This document shows positions 26,972 to 35,494 of a stretch of 64,000 bases of DNA, piece by piece; position 1 is the stretch's first letter, and each line of letters begins with the position of its first letter. Source of the stretch: Endobacter medicaginis (lineage in GTDB: Bacteria > Pseudomonadota > Alphaproteobacteria > Acetobacterales > Acetobacteraceae); NCBI RefSeq assembly GCF_014192375.1, contig NZ_JACHXV010000011.1:1-64000 (forward strand), in the 5' to 3' direction. The notes beneath the pieces were generated by a model. That model was not told where the DNA came from, did no database searches, and saw only the letters and a list, made by a program, of their open reading frames with translations. Both the position numbers and the translations under genes were made by a program.

Positions 26972-28624
26972 TCAGCCTGCCTCATGTCCGAGCCAGCCGC
27001 GAACGATGCTGAGGCTTTCCATCGGATGGGTTCGGACCAGATCGCTGATCTGGCGAAGTGACGATGCGCGGAGCTGTCCATCCACACGGGCGAGGTTGAT
27101 CATCGTATCGACGCTGTTCGACGCCTCGACCCCCAATGCGGGCAGATCCTCCGGCGTGGCGGCGTTCCCTTCCGGTCCGGGCAGACGCGCGAGCGCACTG
27201 GCTGGCGGGAGGTTCGCCGGCGACTGGTCGCCGGGAGGCGCGGCGAGTCGCAACATGGTCGGACGCACCACCAGCAGCAGGGCGAGCAGGACAAACACGC
27301 CAAGAAGCGCCGTCTGCACAACATGCATGAGATCCGGGCTGCCGAAAGAAAGCCACCGCGAGGGTGCTGTCGCTGTATCGGCGCCGATTGCCGCGTCGCC
27401 GGTGGAGAAGCGCATGCTGACCACGGTGACGGCATCGCCGCGCTTGGGGTCGAAGCCGATCGCGGTCTTGACCAGGCTGGTGATCTGGTCGAGCTCCGCC
27501 TGCGATCTCGGCTTGAAGACTGCATTCGGCCCACCCGTGGTCTCGTCGGCGCCATTGACAAGCACCGAGACGGTCACACGCCCGATCCTGGGCTCGTCGT
27601 CGATGACGGTGCGGACGGTCTTGCCGATCTCGTAGTTGTTGGTCTCTTCCTCACGGTCGGCCTGGCTGCCATTGGCGGGCTGACCTGCATTGGCGTTGGG
27701 CAGGTTGTTCGAAACAGAGGTGGTCTGTGTCGCTTCGCTGTTGCGGGACTTGTCCGAACTGGTCTTCTGGCTGCGCAGGACCTGCTGGTCGGGGTTGAAG
27801 CTCTCCTGCGTCTCGCGGCGCTGCTGCATGTCCATGGTGACCGAAGCCTCGGCGCGGACATTGCCGGCGCCGAGCGAGGGTGCGAGCAGATCCTCGATGG
27901 TCCGCTCGAGCCGAAGCTCGGTCTGCTGGCGCAGATCGGCGATCGAGCCGGCGCCGTCCAGCCCGGGCTGCGCGACACCCGCGCGGGCCAGGACATTGCC
28001 GCGCGTGTCGATAATGGAGATGTTCTGTGCCTTGAGCTCGGGGACCGCGGCAACCACCAGCGTCTGGATCGCCTGGGCGGCCTCCGGATCGAGCCGGGCC
28101 GCACCGCTGAGCGACAGCAGCACGCTCGCCTGTGCCGGCTGGGTGTCGGAAGCGAACGGCGCGCGATGAGGCAGCACCAGATGCACCCGAGCGGTGCGAA
28201 CGCCGTGCACCAGGCTGATCGAGCGGACCAGCTCGCCCTCCAGGGCGCGGGTCTGGTTGATGGTCTGTTCGAACTGCGTCTGTGTCAGGTTGTCGCCGCG
28301 ATCGAAGATCTCGTAGCCAACCGAGCCACCGGACGGCAGCCCGGATTTCGCCAGCAGCAGCCGTGCCTGGAGCACCTGGTTCTCGGGAACCTCGATACGG
28401 TCACCCTGTCCGCCGAGCCGGTTCGGGATATGCGCCTTGTCGAGCGCATCGACCATCTGCCCGGCCTCGCGAAGGTCGAGATCACCGTAGAGCAACGCCA
28501 TCGCGGGGTGTGATCCACCGCTGGCGAGCACAACCAGCATGGCAAGCATGCCGATCGCCACCGCACCCATCGCCCCCAGCCGTGCCGGGCCAAGTGATTT
28601 GAGGCTGTCGAGCAGCGGCTTCAT
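26972..28624 (-). CDS. fliF: Flagellar MS-ring protein FliF
   Basis: The 550-residue MS-ring protein has two membrane helices (about 16-34 near the N-terminus and about 440-460) around a large periplasmic part. It contains YGDLDLREAGQMVDALDKAHI, the ring-building block EGELVRSISLVHGVRTARVH and DNTYEIGKTVRTV-like NNYEIGKTVRTVI. The C-terminus (TMINLARVDGQLRASSL and the last residues) should bind FliG. It is first in the fliF-fliG-fliH-fliN-flbD-flhA-flhF-flhG run. Confidence 0.95.
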   Translation of the reverse strand: MKPLLDSLKSLGPARLGAMGAVAIGMLAMLVVLASGGSHPAMALLYGDLDLREAGQMVDALDKAHIPNRLGGQGDRIEVPENQVLQARLLLAKSGLPSGGSVGYEIFDRGDNLTQTQFEQTINQTRALEGELVRSISLVHGVRTARVHLVLPHRAPFASDTQPAQASVLLSLSGAARLDPEAAQAIQTLVVAAVPELKAQNISIIDTRGNVLARAGVAQPGLDGAGSIADLRQQTELRLERTIEDLLAPSLGAGNVRAEASVTMDMQQRRETQESFNPDQQVLRSQKTSSDKSRNSEATQTTSVSNNLPNANAGQPANGSQADREEETNNYEIGKTVRTVIDDEPRIGRVTVSVLVNGADETTGGPNAVFKPRSQAELDQITSLVKTAIGFDPKRGDAVTVVSMRFSTGDAAIGADTATAPSRWLSFGSPDLMHVVQTALLGVFVLLALLLVVRPTMLRLAAPPGDQSPANLPPASALARLPGPEGNAATPEDLPALGVEASNSVDTMINLARVDGQLRASSLRQISDLVRTHPMESLSIVRGWLGHEAG

Positions 28625-28753
28625 TGCAGGCCGATGCCCGAGGGGTAAATGGCGATCTGCGGCGTTGGAACAGGCGAGGGTCTCGATCGCATGGTTGGAT
28701 ATCCCGGACTGACCGGCATCCTGCCGGCAGCAACCATCTTGCGCCCGAGTTGG

Positions 28754-28768
28754 TGAATGAGCCCTTAA
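28754..28768 (-). promoter_or_regulatory. CtrA-type box upstream of fliF
   Basis: On the minus strand TTAA-N7-TTCA matches the CtrA consensus TTAA-N7-TTAA at seven of eight bases. It is about 130 bp upstream of the fliF start in a 176-bp gap with no other evident promoter. In Caulobacter CtrA directly activates fliF-class early genes. Its regulator could be CtrA or the CtrA-like protein at 16874. Confidence 0.5.
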
Positions 28769-28771
28769 CGA

Positions 28772-28790
28772 CCCGGCAAATCATGCCGGG
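28772..28790. terminator. Stem-loop after flgD
   Basis: CCCGGCA and TGCCGGG form a perfect 7-bp stem around AATCA, 10 bp past the flgD stop. It probably ends the fliK-flgD transcript; the run of T expected after a classical terminator is missing. Confidence 0.5.
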
Positions 28791-28800
28791 ATGGCCGTCC

Positions 28801-29535
28801 TCAGCTGGTCGATTTGGTCGTGATCGTGCTCACGCTGGAGAGTGGAATGGTTGCACTGCCGAATTGGGCCTGCGTGCTGCCGTCAGTGGCGCGCGTGATG
28901 CCGGTCACCTTGGCGGTGCTGCCGAAGGTGAGTGGCGTGGTTGAGGTGCCGCTGCCCTGGGCGACGAGAGCGGCCGTGTAGGTGCCGTCGGGCTCGGCGA
29001 CGCCATCGTCGCTGGTTCCGTCCCATGTCCAGGTGTTGGCGCCCTTGGTGGCGTTCACCTGTTCGGTCCGGATCACGTTGCCGCTGCTGTCGGTGATTGC
29101 GATGGCGACCGGCTCGGCGCCGGTGGTCGAGAACTGCAAAGTCGCGGCGGAATTCTGCAATGCGAATTGACTGCCGGAGACGCTGACGGTGTCGCCGATC
29201 AGCGACTGTGCGGAAGTCAGCGTGCTGGACTGGCCGGCGGTGATGAGCTGGGTGAGATTGGTGTTGGTCTTGACCTGCTGCTCGACGCCGGCGAATTGCG
29301 CGAGTTCGCTTGTGAAGCTGTCCGAACTCATCGGACTGGTCGGGTCCTGATTCTGCAGCTGCGTCGTCAGCAAGGTCAGAAATGTGTTGAAATTGCTGGT
29401 CAGTGACGACAGCGCGCTGCTCGAACTCGCTGCCGTGGCGGACGTGTCCGCGCTGGCGGCGGTGGTTGCGGCCGTACGGGCGCTGGCGATGGCGGCTTGG
29501 GTGAGGCTGTTTGTCGAAAGGGTCGACTGGCTCAT
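28801..29535 (-). CDS. flgD: Flagellar hook-capping protein FlgD
   Basis: The 244-residue protein has the conserved FlgD N-terminus (NFNTFLTLLTTQLQNQDPTS followed by SDSFTSELAQFAGVEQQ) and the C-terminal FNIII/tudor region with TWTWDGTSDDGVAEPDGTYT. FlgD caps the growing hook. A Ser/Ala-rich leader of about 45 residues precedes the domain. It follows fliK by 33 bp, likely in the same transcript. Confidence 0.93.
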   Translation of the reverse strand: MSQSTLSTNSLTQAAIASARTAATTAASADTSATAASSSSALSSLTSNFNTFLTLLTTQLQNQDPTSPMSSDSFTSELAQFAGVEQQVKTNTNLTQLITAGQSSTLTSAQSLIGDTVSVSGSQFALQNSAATLQFSTTGAEPVAIAITDSSGNVIRTEQVNATKGANTWTWDGTSDDGVAEPDGTYTAALVAQGSGTSTTPLTFGSTAKVTGITRATDGSTQAQFGSATIPLSSVSTITTKSTS

Positions 29536-29568
29536 GGCAAACTCCGTGGTGCAATCGGTGCGGTCGGG

Positions 29569-30816
29569 CTAGACGGTGATGTTGACGGGTCTGGACCCGG
29601 CTGCCAGCGCGGTGGCGCGATCTGGCCAGGTGACAGACATCCCCTCGCCCATGCCGGGCATGCGCGACCGATCTCTCTGCGTCCGGTCCGGCCGCCCAAA
29701 CGACCCATGCTCGCTCCCGCCGGAATTATTCCCGCTGGAAGTGAAAGCATCGTTAAGACCCGCTGAGTGTTCGGTGGCCTGGGCATGATGCTGCTGCCTG
29801 TCGTCGAAGGACATCGACAGCGTGTTGTCTGTGTCGACCGGTCGGACAGGGGCAATCGATTCCTGCCGGAACGTCACCTCGACCGGGCTGTGCTCGCCAA
29901 GTCCGGCCTCATTGACGGCGTGTCGGAGTTGTCCGACCTCCCCCGCCAGGGCGTGCAGGGTTTCGGGCCGGCCCGCCTCGAAGGTCAACGTCGTATGCCC
30001 GGCCGCATCCCGCGACAGGGTCACGCGCACCGTTCCGAGTGTGTCCGGAGACAGATGCAGCACGATCTGACCCGGCTGCCCCGAGCCGCCGACGAGCGTC
30101 ATGATCGCAGGCGCGACCTGCGACGTCAGCGGGGTGGCTGTGGAAGCATGACCGGTGGCGGCCGTCTCGTGTGTGGCAGCAGGCTCCGACGCCCGGGTCT
30201 CGACCGGCACGGTCTGTGCGACGATCAGGTCGAGGGCTCCGCCGGTGTCCGCGGGGTGTGACAGCAGCGTCTGATCATTGGTCGTGGCGGACGGTTCGTC
30301 CTGTCCCGACGGGCCGGATGCGGCTGGCGGGGGTTGGGAGGCCGGCGTGTCATCGTTCGTGGCTGGGCCGGTCTGCAGCGGCGAATCGCCTGGAAGAGGC
30401 GGCGTGACCTGCGGGCCGCGCTGCGACACGTCACGGCCCGGCGCGACGGGGCCGGTCTCTCCCGCTGCCGACCCGCCGCCGGCGTGCCGAGGCTGCGACG
30501 GATCGGGAAGCGAGGGCAGCGTTGCCGGCGGCTGGAGGGCGAGTGTCGTGCCGGTAGTCTGTGCCGGCTGGCCTGACGCATCGTCATCGGCGGATGTGAC
30601 GGTGTCGCGGTGCGGATGCGCATCGTCGGACCTGGTTCCGTGCGCAGGCCGTGTGTCGGCGTGCCGTGAAGGGGAGCCGGTCTGCGCTTGCGGATCCATC
30701 CCGGCCAGGGCCTCGGCAAACGGGTTGGCCTTCGACGTCACGGCCGGTGATGTCGAGGACTGTGCGCCGGTCGCCTGGACGGCTGTGGCGGGGGAACTTG
30801 CGATAACGAGCGTCAT
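29569..30816 (-). CDS. fliK: Flagellar hook-length control protein FliK
   Basis: The 415-residue protein is Pro/Thr/Gly-rich and disordered for about 260 residues. It then has the Flg_hook domain: PGQIVLHLSPDTLGTVRVTL, LTFEAGRPETLHALAGEV, LRHAVNEAGL and VEVTFRQ. FliK measures hook length and switches export specificity. A clear sigma-54 promoter lies 12 bp upstream of its ATG, oriented toward it, and flgD follows. Confidence 0.88.
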   Translation of the reverse strand: MTLVIASSPATAVQATGAQSSTSPAVTSKANPFAEALAGMDPQAQTGSPSRHADTRPAHGTRSDDAHPHRDTVTSADDDASGQPAQTTGTTLALQPPATLPSLPDPSQPRHAGGGSAAGETGPVAPGRDVSQRGPQVTPPLPGDSPLQTGPATNDDTPASQPPPAASGPSGQDEPSATTNDQTLLSHPADTGGALDLIVAQTVPVETRASEPAATHETAATGHASTATPLTSQVAPAIMTLVGGSGQPGQIVLHLSPDTLGTVRVTLSRDAAGHTTLTFEAGRPETLHALAGEVGQLRHAVNEAGLGEHSPVEVTFRQESIAPVRPVDTDNTLSMSFDDRQQHHAQATEHSAGLNDAFTSSGNNSGGSEHGSFGRPDRTQRDRSRMPGMGEGMSVTWPDRATALAAGSRPVNITV

Positions 30817-30827
30817 GACTGACTCTC

Positions 30828-30843
30828 AGCAAGAAGCGGGCCA
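30828..30843 (-). promoter_or_regulatory. Sigma-54 promoter of fliK
   Basis: On the minus strand TGGCCCG-CTTC-TTGCT matches the sigma-54 consensus TGGCACG-N4-TTGCW at 11 of 12 informative bases, with the invariant GG and GC 10 bases apart. It lies immediately upstream of the fliK ATG (transcription would start only a few bases before it). FlbD is the natural activator. Confidence 0.75.
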
Positions 30844-30984
30844 GAGGGATTTCGCCATAACGCCGCCGCTCCGCGTCATCGAACATCGCGCGACGGCAGT
30901 TTCTGCCCGGCACATCCGGCGTGCCCGGCAGAAAATGCCGGGTCAGTTGCTCCACAAATGCCGGCGGATCCTGCGTCGCCGCTC

Positions 30985-31000
30985 TGGCATGGCTTGTGCA
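30985..31000 (+). promoter_or_regulatory. Sigma-54 promoter of flgE
   Basis: TGGCATG-GCTT-GTGCA matches the sigma-54 consensus TGGCACG-N4-TTGCA with two changes and correct GG-N10-GC spacing. Transcription would start near 31012, about 29 bp before the flgE ATG. It is divergent from the fliK sigma-54 promoter; the 140 bp between them is the place to expect shared FlbD enhancer sites. Confidence 0.75.
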
Positions 31001-31040
31001 TCGCACTCGCCATCAGCGTCTTGCAACCGGAGTGTCGAGC

Positions 31041-32306
31041 ATGTCGATCTTTTCTGCCATGGGTACCGCCGTCAGCGGACTGAGCGCGCAGTCCGCCGCC
31101 TTCACCAACATCAGCGACAACATCGCCAACAGCCAGACGACCGGCTTCAAGTCCACCGGCACCAGCTTCACCGATTATCTCACATCGAGCAGCGCGCGGC
31201 AGAACGATTCCGGCAGTGTGGTCGCCACCCCGGATTACGAAAACGATGTCCAGGGCAGCATCACGCAGAGCAGCAACAAGCTCGCCCTTGCCATCTCCGG
31301 CTCGGGCTTCTTCAACGTCGCCGAGGTCTCGGGTTCGTCGAGTGGCAAGACCACCAGTTTCCAGAATCAGCAATTCTATACCCGCAACGGCGATTTCTCG
31401 CAGAACCTCCAGGGTTATCTGGTCAACACCTCCGGCGATTATCTCGAAGGCTACATGGCGAATGCCAGCACCGGGGCGCTGTCGTCGACCCTGCAGCCGA
31501 TCAATGTGAGCGACGTTGCATTCCGTCCGGTCCCGACCTCGACGATCTCGGCCACCGTCACGCTGCCGCAGAGCCAGGGCACCACCACGCCGAGTTCAAG
31601 CGTCAGCGTGTATGATTCGGCCGGCAATGCGCATAGCGTGGCGTTGAACTGGCAGCAGAGCGCCAGCAATGCGAACCAGTGGACGGTCACCGCCACTCCC
31701 GATGGCAGCAGTGCGGCCGCGACGCAGGCCACCGTGACCTTCAACAGCAGCGGCACGATCGCCTCGATCGCGTCGGGCGGCACGACCACCTCCACGCTGG
31801 GCGGCACGGCGTCGTTCTCCGTGCCGGTCAACGGAGCCAGCGTGGCGATCGATCTCGGCAAGATCGGCGTCAGCGGCGGTACCACGCAGGCGACCGATTC
31901 CACCACCGGCTACAGCGCCACGGAACTCTCCCAGGACGGTGTCGCCACCGCCAACTACACGGGCATCGCGATGGGCACCAACGGCGACGTCTCGGCGGTG
32001 TTCGACAATGGCTCGACGCAGGTGATTGCCCATGTCCCGCTGGCGAAGTTCGCCAATCCGGACGGCCTGCAGCGACAGAACGGGCAGGCCTTCACCGCGT
32101 CTGCGCTGTCGGGCAGTGCGCGGCTCTACGATGCCGGCACCTCCGGCGCCGGAACCTTGCAGACCGGTGCGACCGAGGCGTCGAACGTCAATATCGACAC
32201 CGATCTCACCAGGCTGATCGTCGCGCAGCAGGCCTACAGCGCCAATGCCAAGGTCGTCACCACCGCCGACCAGATGCTTCAGACGACGCTTCAGATGAAG
32301 CAGTGA
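31041..32306 (+). CDS. flgE: Flagellar hook protein FlgE
   Basis: The 421-residue rod/hook family protein begins MSIFSAMGTAVSGLSAQSAA and contains NISDNIANSQTTGFKSTGTS, the hallmark N-terminal helix of FlgE. The C-terminus has NVNIDTDLTRLIVAQQAYSA and TADQMLQTTLQMKQ. The ATG at 31041 follows CCGGAG by 7 bp. It is the hook monomer and is transcribed alone from a sigma-54 promoter. Confidence 0.95.
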   Translation: MSIFSAMGTAVSGLSAQSAAFTNISDNIANSQTTGFKSTGTSFTDYLTSSSARQNDSGSVVATPDYENDVQGSITQSSNKLALAISGSGFFNVAEVSGSSSGKTTSFQNQQFYTRNGDFSQNLQGYLVNTSGDYLEGYMANASTGALSSTLQPINVSDVAFRPVPTSTISATVTLPQSQGTTTPSSSVSVYDSAGNAHSVALNWQQSASNANQWTVTATPDGSSAAATQATVTFNSSGTIASIASGGTTTSTLGGTASFSVPVNGASVAIDLGKIGVSGGTTQATDSTTGYSATELSQDGVATANYTGIAMGTNGDVSAVFDNGSTQVIAHVPLAKFANPDGLQRQNGQAFTASALSGSARLYDAGTSGAGTLQTGATEASNVNIDTDLTRLIVAQQAYSANAKVVTTADQMLQTTLQMKQ

Positions 32307-32321
32307 TCACGATCTCGTATG

Positions 32322-32336
32322 TTAACGTCCCCTTAA
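32322..32336 (+). promoter_or_regulatory. Perfect CtrA-type box upstream of flgK
   Basis: TTAA-CGTCCCC-TTAA is an exact TTAA-N7-TTAA match to the CtrA consensus. It lies 75 bp before the flgK start, and the stretch after it has no clear sigma-54 motif. It suggests that flgK-flgL is controlled by CtrA or by the CtrA-like protein, not by FlbD. Function is inferred. Confidence 0.6.
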
Positions 32337-32410
32337 CCAAGCCTGTCGACACTGGCGCCTGCAGCAAGGAGGCATGCGAGGATGTCGACAAGCACCGGTA
32401 GGATCGTGCC

Positions 32411-33904
32411 GTGAGTCTGACCTCGGCCCTTTCGATCGCATCGAGTGGCCTCAACGGTGTGCAGTATGCGCTCACCGTCGCGTCGCAGAATGTCTCGAAT
32501 GCGAACACGTCGGGCTATGTCCGCGAGAGCGCCAGCCTCGTCGCTGTCGAGGGTCAGGGCGTCGGCAGCGGTGTACGTGCCGGCCTCACCCTGCGCGCCA
32601 GCGATCCGGGGCTTCAGAAACAGGTCTGGGCGCAGAGCGCGACGGTCGCCGGTCTGCAGACGACCGACAATGCCCTTGGCGCCATCGACAGCCTGCTGGG
32701 CACGACCTCGGCCGATACGGGTACGGCGTCGAAGGGCTCGGGGACGCTGTCGGACCTGCTCGGCTCGGTGCAGGCTGCCTTCGTCACCCTCAGCAGCGAT
32801 CCCTCGGGTGCGGCGGCGCAGCAGGGGGTATTGTCCGCGGCCAAGCTCTTCACCACCAGGGTCAACGGGCTCTCCGGGGCCTACCAGGCGCAGCGGCAGA
32901 CCGCACAGGACACCATCGCCGACGGCGTGCAGGCGGCAGCGAGCGATCTGTCGACCATCGGCACCCTGTCGGACCGCATCGTGCTGCTCAAGGCGCAGGG
33001 AAGCGACACGGCCGATCTCGAGAACCAGCGTGACGCGGCGATGAGCGATCTCGCGCAGTTCGTCTCGGTCCAGTTCCAGCAGACCCCCACCGGCGACATG
33101 CTCGTTCGCACGGCCAGCGGACTGTCGCTGCCGACCCGCGGTACGGCCACGCTGTCGACGCCGGCGGGTGTGACCATCGATCTCCAGAACGCCTATCCCG
33201 GGACCATCGCGCCGATCACGCTCGGCGGCCGTGACGTCACCAGCCTGCTCACCGGCGGCAAGATCGGTGCGGCACTGACGCTGCGTGATACGACCCTGCC
33301 GACGATGCAGGCCCAGCTCGATTCCCTCTCGGGCGCGGTCGCCAATCGCTTCGACGCGGCGGGGCTCGATCTGTTCTCCACGGCATCCGGCACCTTGCCC
33401 GGTGCGTCGGGGAGCGAACCGGCGCCTGCCGGACAGCTCGGCTTTTCCGCGCAGATCAGCGTCAACCCCGCGGTGATCGCCGACCCGTCCAAGTTGCGTG
33501 ACGGCACGTCCGGTGCCGCCACCACAGGCACCGCCGACGACCAGACCGTGATCGACGCCGTGCTCAACACCACGTTCGGCACGTCCGGCGCGTCTGCCAC
33601 CTCGTCGGGCCTCGGCGTCGGCGGCTCGCTGTCGACGGGCTACAGCGGCAGCGGCTCGCTGACGGCGCTGGCGAGCAGTCTGGGGGCATCGCAAGGATCG
33701 GTCATCTCCTCGGCGAGTTCGCAGCTCACAACCGAACAGGCGGTGCAGACCAAGCTCGACACCTCGCTGTCCAGCGCCGTCGGCGTCAATGTCGATGACG
33801 AGATGGCGTCCATCGTCTCGCTGCAGAATTCCTATGCCGCCAATGCCAAGGTGATTTCCGCCGTGCAGAGCATGTTCCAGTCCCTTCTCGCGGCGGTGCA
33901 GTGA
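32411..33904 (+). CDS. flgK: Flagellar hook-associated protein FlgK
   Basis: The 497-residue hook-filament junction protein starts (GTG) with MSLTSALSIASSGLNGVQYA and NVSNANTSGYVRESASLVAV, and ends with VNVDDEMASIVSLQNSYAAN and AVQSMFQSLLAAV. Both terminal heptad regions are intact. FlgK sits between hook and filament with FlgL, which follows with a TGATG overlap. Confidence 0.93.
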   Translation: MSLTSALSIASSGLNGVQYALTVASQNVSNANTSGYVRESASLVAVEGQGVGSGVRAGLTLRASDPGLQKQVWAQSATVAGLQTTDNALGAIDSLLGTTSADTGTASKGSGTLSDLLGSVQAAFVTLSSDPSGAAAQQGVLSAAKLFTTRVNGLSGAYQAQRQTAQDTIADGVQAAASDLSTIGTLSDRIVLLKAQGSDTADLENQRDAAMSDLAQFVSVQFQQTPTGDMLVRTASGLSLPTRGTATLSTPAGVTIDLQNAYPGTIAPITLGGRDVTSLLTGGKIGAALTLRDTTLPTMQAQLDSLSGAVANRFDAAGLDLFSTASGTLPGASGSEPAPAGQLGFSAQISVNPAVIADPSKLRDGTSGAATTGTADDQTVIDAVLNTTFGTSGASATSSGLGVGGSLSTGYSGSGSLTALASSLGASQGSVISSASSQLTTEQAVQTKLDTSLSSAVGVNVDDEMASIVSLQNSYAANAKVISAVQSMFQSLLAAVQ

Positions 33905-34950
33905 TGATCAGCGCTCTGGGCAATGGCGGCGGTCTGGCAATCCTGATGGCGGGCGTGCAGCGCATGCAGGGCGAGCAGCAGACCCTCGCCGCACAGGCAT
34001 CCAGCGGGCTGATCAGCGACGACATCTCCGGTCTGGGGGCGCGTGCCGGCAGCGTGTTGCGGCTGCAACCGCAACTCTCCGCGCTGTCGGCCTGCCAGGG
34101 CGCGATGACCCAGGCGCAGGCGGGGCTGTCCGTCTCGGCCACCGCGCTCACCGGCATGCAGGACATCGCGACCTCGCTCTCGACCTCGCTCGTCGCCTTG
34201 CAGTCGGATGGTTCGACCGACAAGTTGTCTGCCGTCACAGGTGCTGCCCTTGCCGGGCTGAGCAACATCAAGTCGCTGCTCAACACACAGAGCGCCGGGC
34301 GGTATGTGTTTTCGGGTACCGCGTCGGATACGCCGGTGATCGAGAGTGGCGCGGACCTCTCGAGCGGCACGCTCGCCGACGCGGTCCAGTCCGCCCTCAA
34401 TGACAACCCCGAAGACGCAAGTGCCGCGATGTCGGCGATCCTCGCCGCAGTCGGCAGCGATATCCCGTTCTCCTCGCCCCTGACATCCGTGCCGGCCACC
34501 GCGCTGCAATCCTCGACGGTGACCGGACCGCAGGCGCGGCAGGCGACCGGCTATGTCGCGACGTCCGCCGGCACGTCGAGTGATGTATCGACCGGCTCGC
34601 CCGTGCGCGACCTGATCGCTGGACTGAGTGTGCTTGCCGGTCTGTCACCGACACAGTTGCAGGCGGCCCAGTCGAGCGGATTGCTGTCGAAGCTCGGCCA
34701 GATGGTCTCGTCGGCGGCCAGCGGGCTTGTCGATGCCAACGCCGGGATCGGCGCGCAGCAGCAGGCGCTGACGGCGCAGTCCTCGGTCAGCCAGATGATG
34801 TCGACCGCGTTGAGCACCCAGTATGGCGACCTGACCGATGTCGATCTGGCGACGGTGGCGACGCAGCAATCTGCGGTGCAGTCACAGCTGACGGCGTCCT
34901 ACAGCCTGATCGCCGACATGAAGAATCTCTCGCTCGCCGCCTATCTGTGA
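33904..34950 (+). CDS. flgL: Flagellar hook-associated protein FlgL
   Basis: The 348-residue flagellin-like junction protein has an N-terminal helix with MQGEQQTLAAQASSGLISDD and a C-terminal helix with LTDVDLATVATQQSAVQSQL, then YSLIADMKNLSLAAYL. This is the usual FlgL arrangement. The ATG at 33904 overlaps the flgK stop. The central region (AGRYVFSGTASDTPVI) matches the hallmark FlgL/flagellin strand. Confidence 0.88.
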   Translation: MISALGNGGGLAILMAGVQRMQGEQQTLAAQASSGLISDDISGLGARAGSVLRLQPQLSALSACQGAMTQAQAGLSVSATALTGMQDIATSLSTSLVALQSDGSTDKLSAVTGAALAGLSNIKSLLNTQSAGRYVFSGTASDTPVIESGADLSSGTLADAVQSALNDNPEDASAAMSAILAAVGSDIPFSSPLTSVPATALQSSTVTGPQARQATGYVATSAGTSSDVSTGSPVRDLIAGLSVLAGLSPTQLQAAQSSGLLSKLGQMVSSAASGLVDANAGIGAQQQALTAQSSVSQMMSTALSTQYGDLTDVDLATVATQQSAVQSQLTASYSLIADMKNLSLAAYL

Positions 34951-34975
34951 TCCGCTCGATACGCGGACGGTAGAG

Positions 34976-34990
34976 TTGACCGGGTCTTAA
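34976..34990 (+). promoter_or_regulatory. CtrA-type box upstream of flbT
   Basis: TTGA-CCGGGTC-TTAA matches TTAA-N7-TTAA at seven of eight bases, 43 bp upstream of the flbT ATG. It is the third such site in the flagellar region. Role is inferred. Confidence 0.45.
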
Positions 34991-35032
34991 CCATTTTCGC
35001 CCAGAATGGGGCCCGGATTTAGGAAAGACAAT

Positions 35033-35473
35033 ATGTCCAATCTGGTTCTTGAGTTGCGCGCTGGCGAGATGATGGTGGTCAACGGAGCCGCGATCCGTTT
35101 TCGCTCGCGAAGCCGGATCGAACTCGCCTCCCGCGCGCGTTTCCTGTTCGGCAAGCAGATCATGGCGCCGGAAGAAGCCACGACGCCGGCGCGACGGATC
35201 TATTCGGCGCTGCAGACGGCCTATATCGGGTCGGACGAGGAGCGCGAGCAGGCCCGTGGCATCGCCAGCCGGCTGATCAGGATGTTTCGCGACGCCACCA
35301 CCTCGGCTGCCGCCCGCCTCATTCTCGATGAGGTGGAGCAGGCCGTGACGGTCGACGACTGCTACCGCGCGCTGCGCCTGACCCGCAGGATCATCCGGCA
35401 CGAGGATGCGGTCCTCGGCGTGGCGGACAATGGGGGCGGCGTTCGGCAGGACTGCGAGATCGCGGCATCCTGA
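35033..35473 (+). CDS. flbT: Flagellar biosynthesis regulator FlbT
   Basis: The 146-residue protein has the FlbT signature LVLELRAGEMMVVNGAAIRF, FLFGKQIMAPEEATTPARRI and YSALQTAYIG. FlbT binds flagellin mRNA 5' ends and helps its decay in Caulobacter. The ATG at 35033 follows AGGAAAG. flaF, its usual partner, is not seen next to it, and no flagellin gene lies in the window. Confidence 0.9.
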   Translation: MSNLVLELRAGEMMVVNGAAIRFRSRSRIELASRARFLFGKQIMAPEEATTPARRIYSALQTAYIGSDEEREQARGIASRLIRMFRDATTSAAARLILDEVEQAVTVDDCYRALRLTRRIIRHEDAVLGVADNGGGVRQDCEIAAS

Positions 35474-35494
35474 TGCTTGGGCCTGCGTCGCCGC

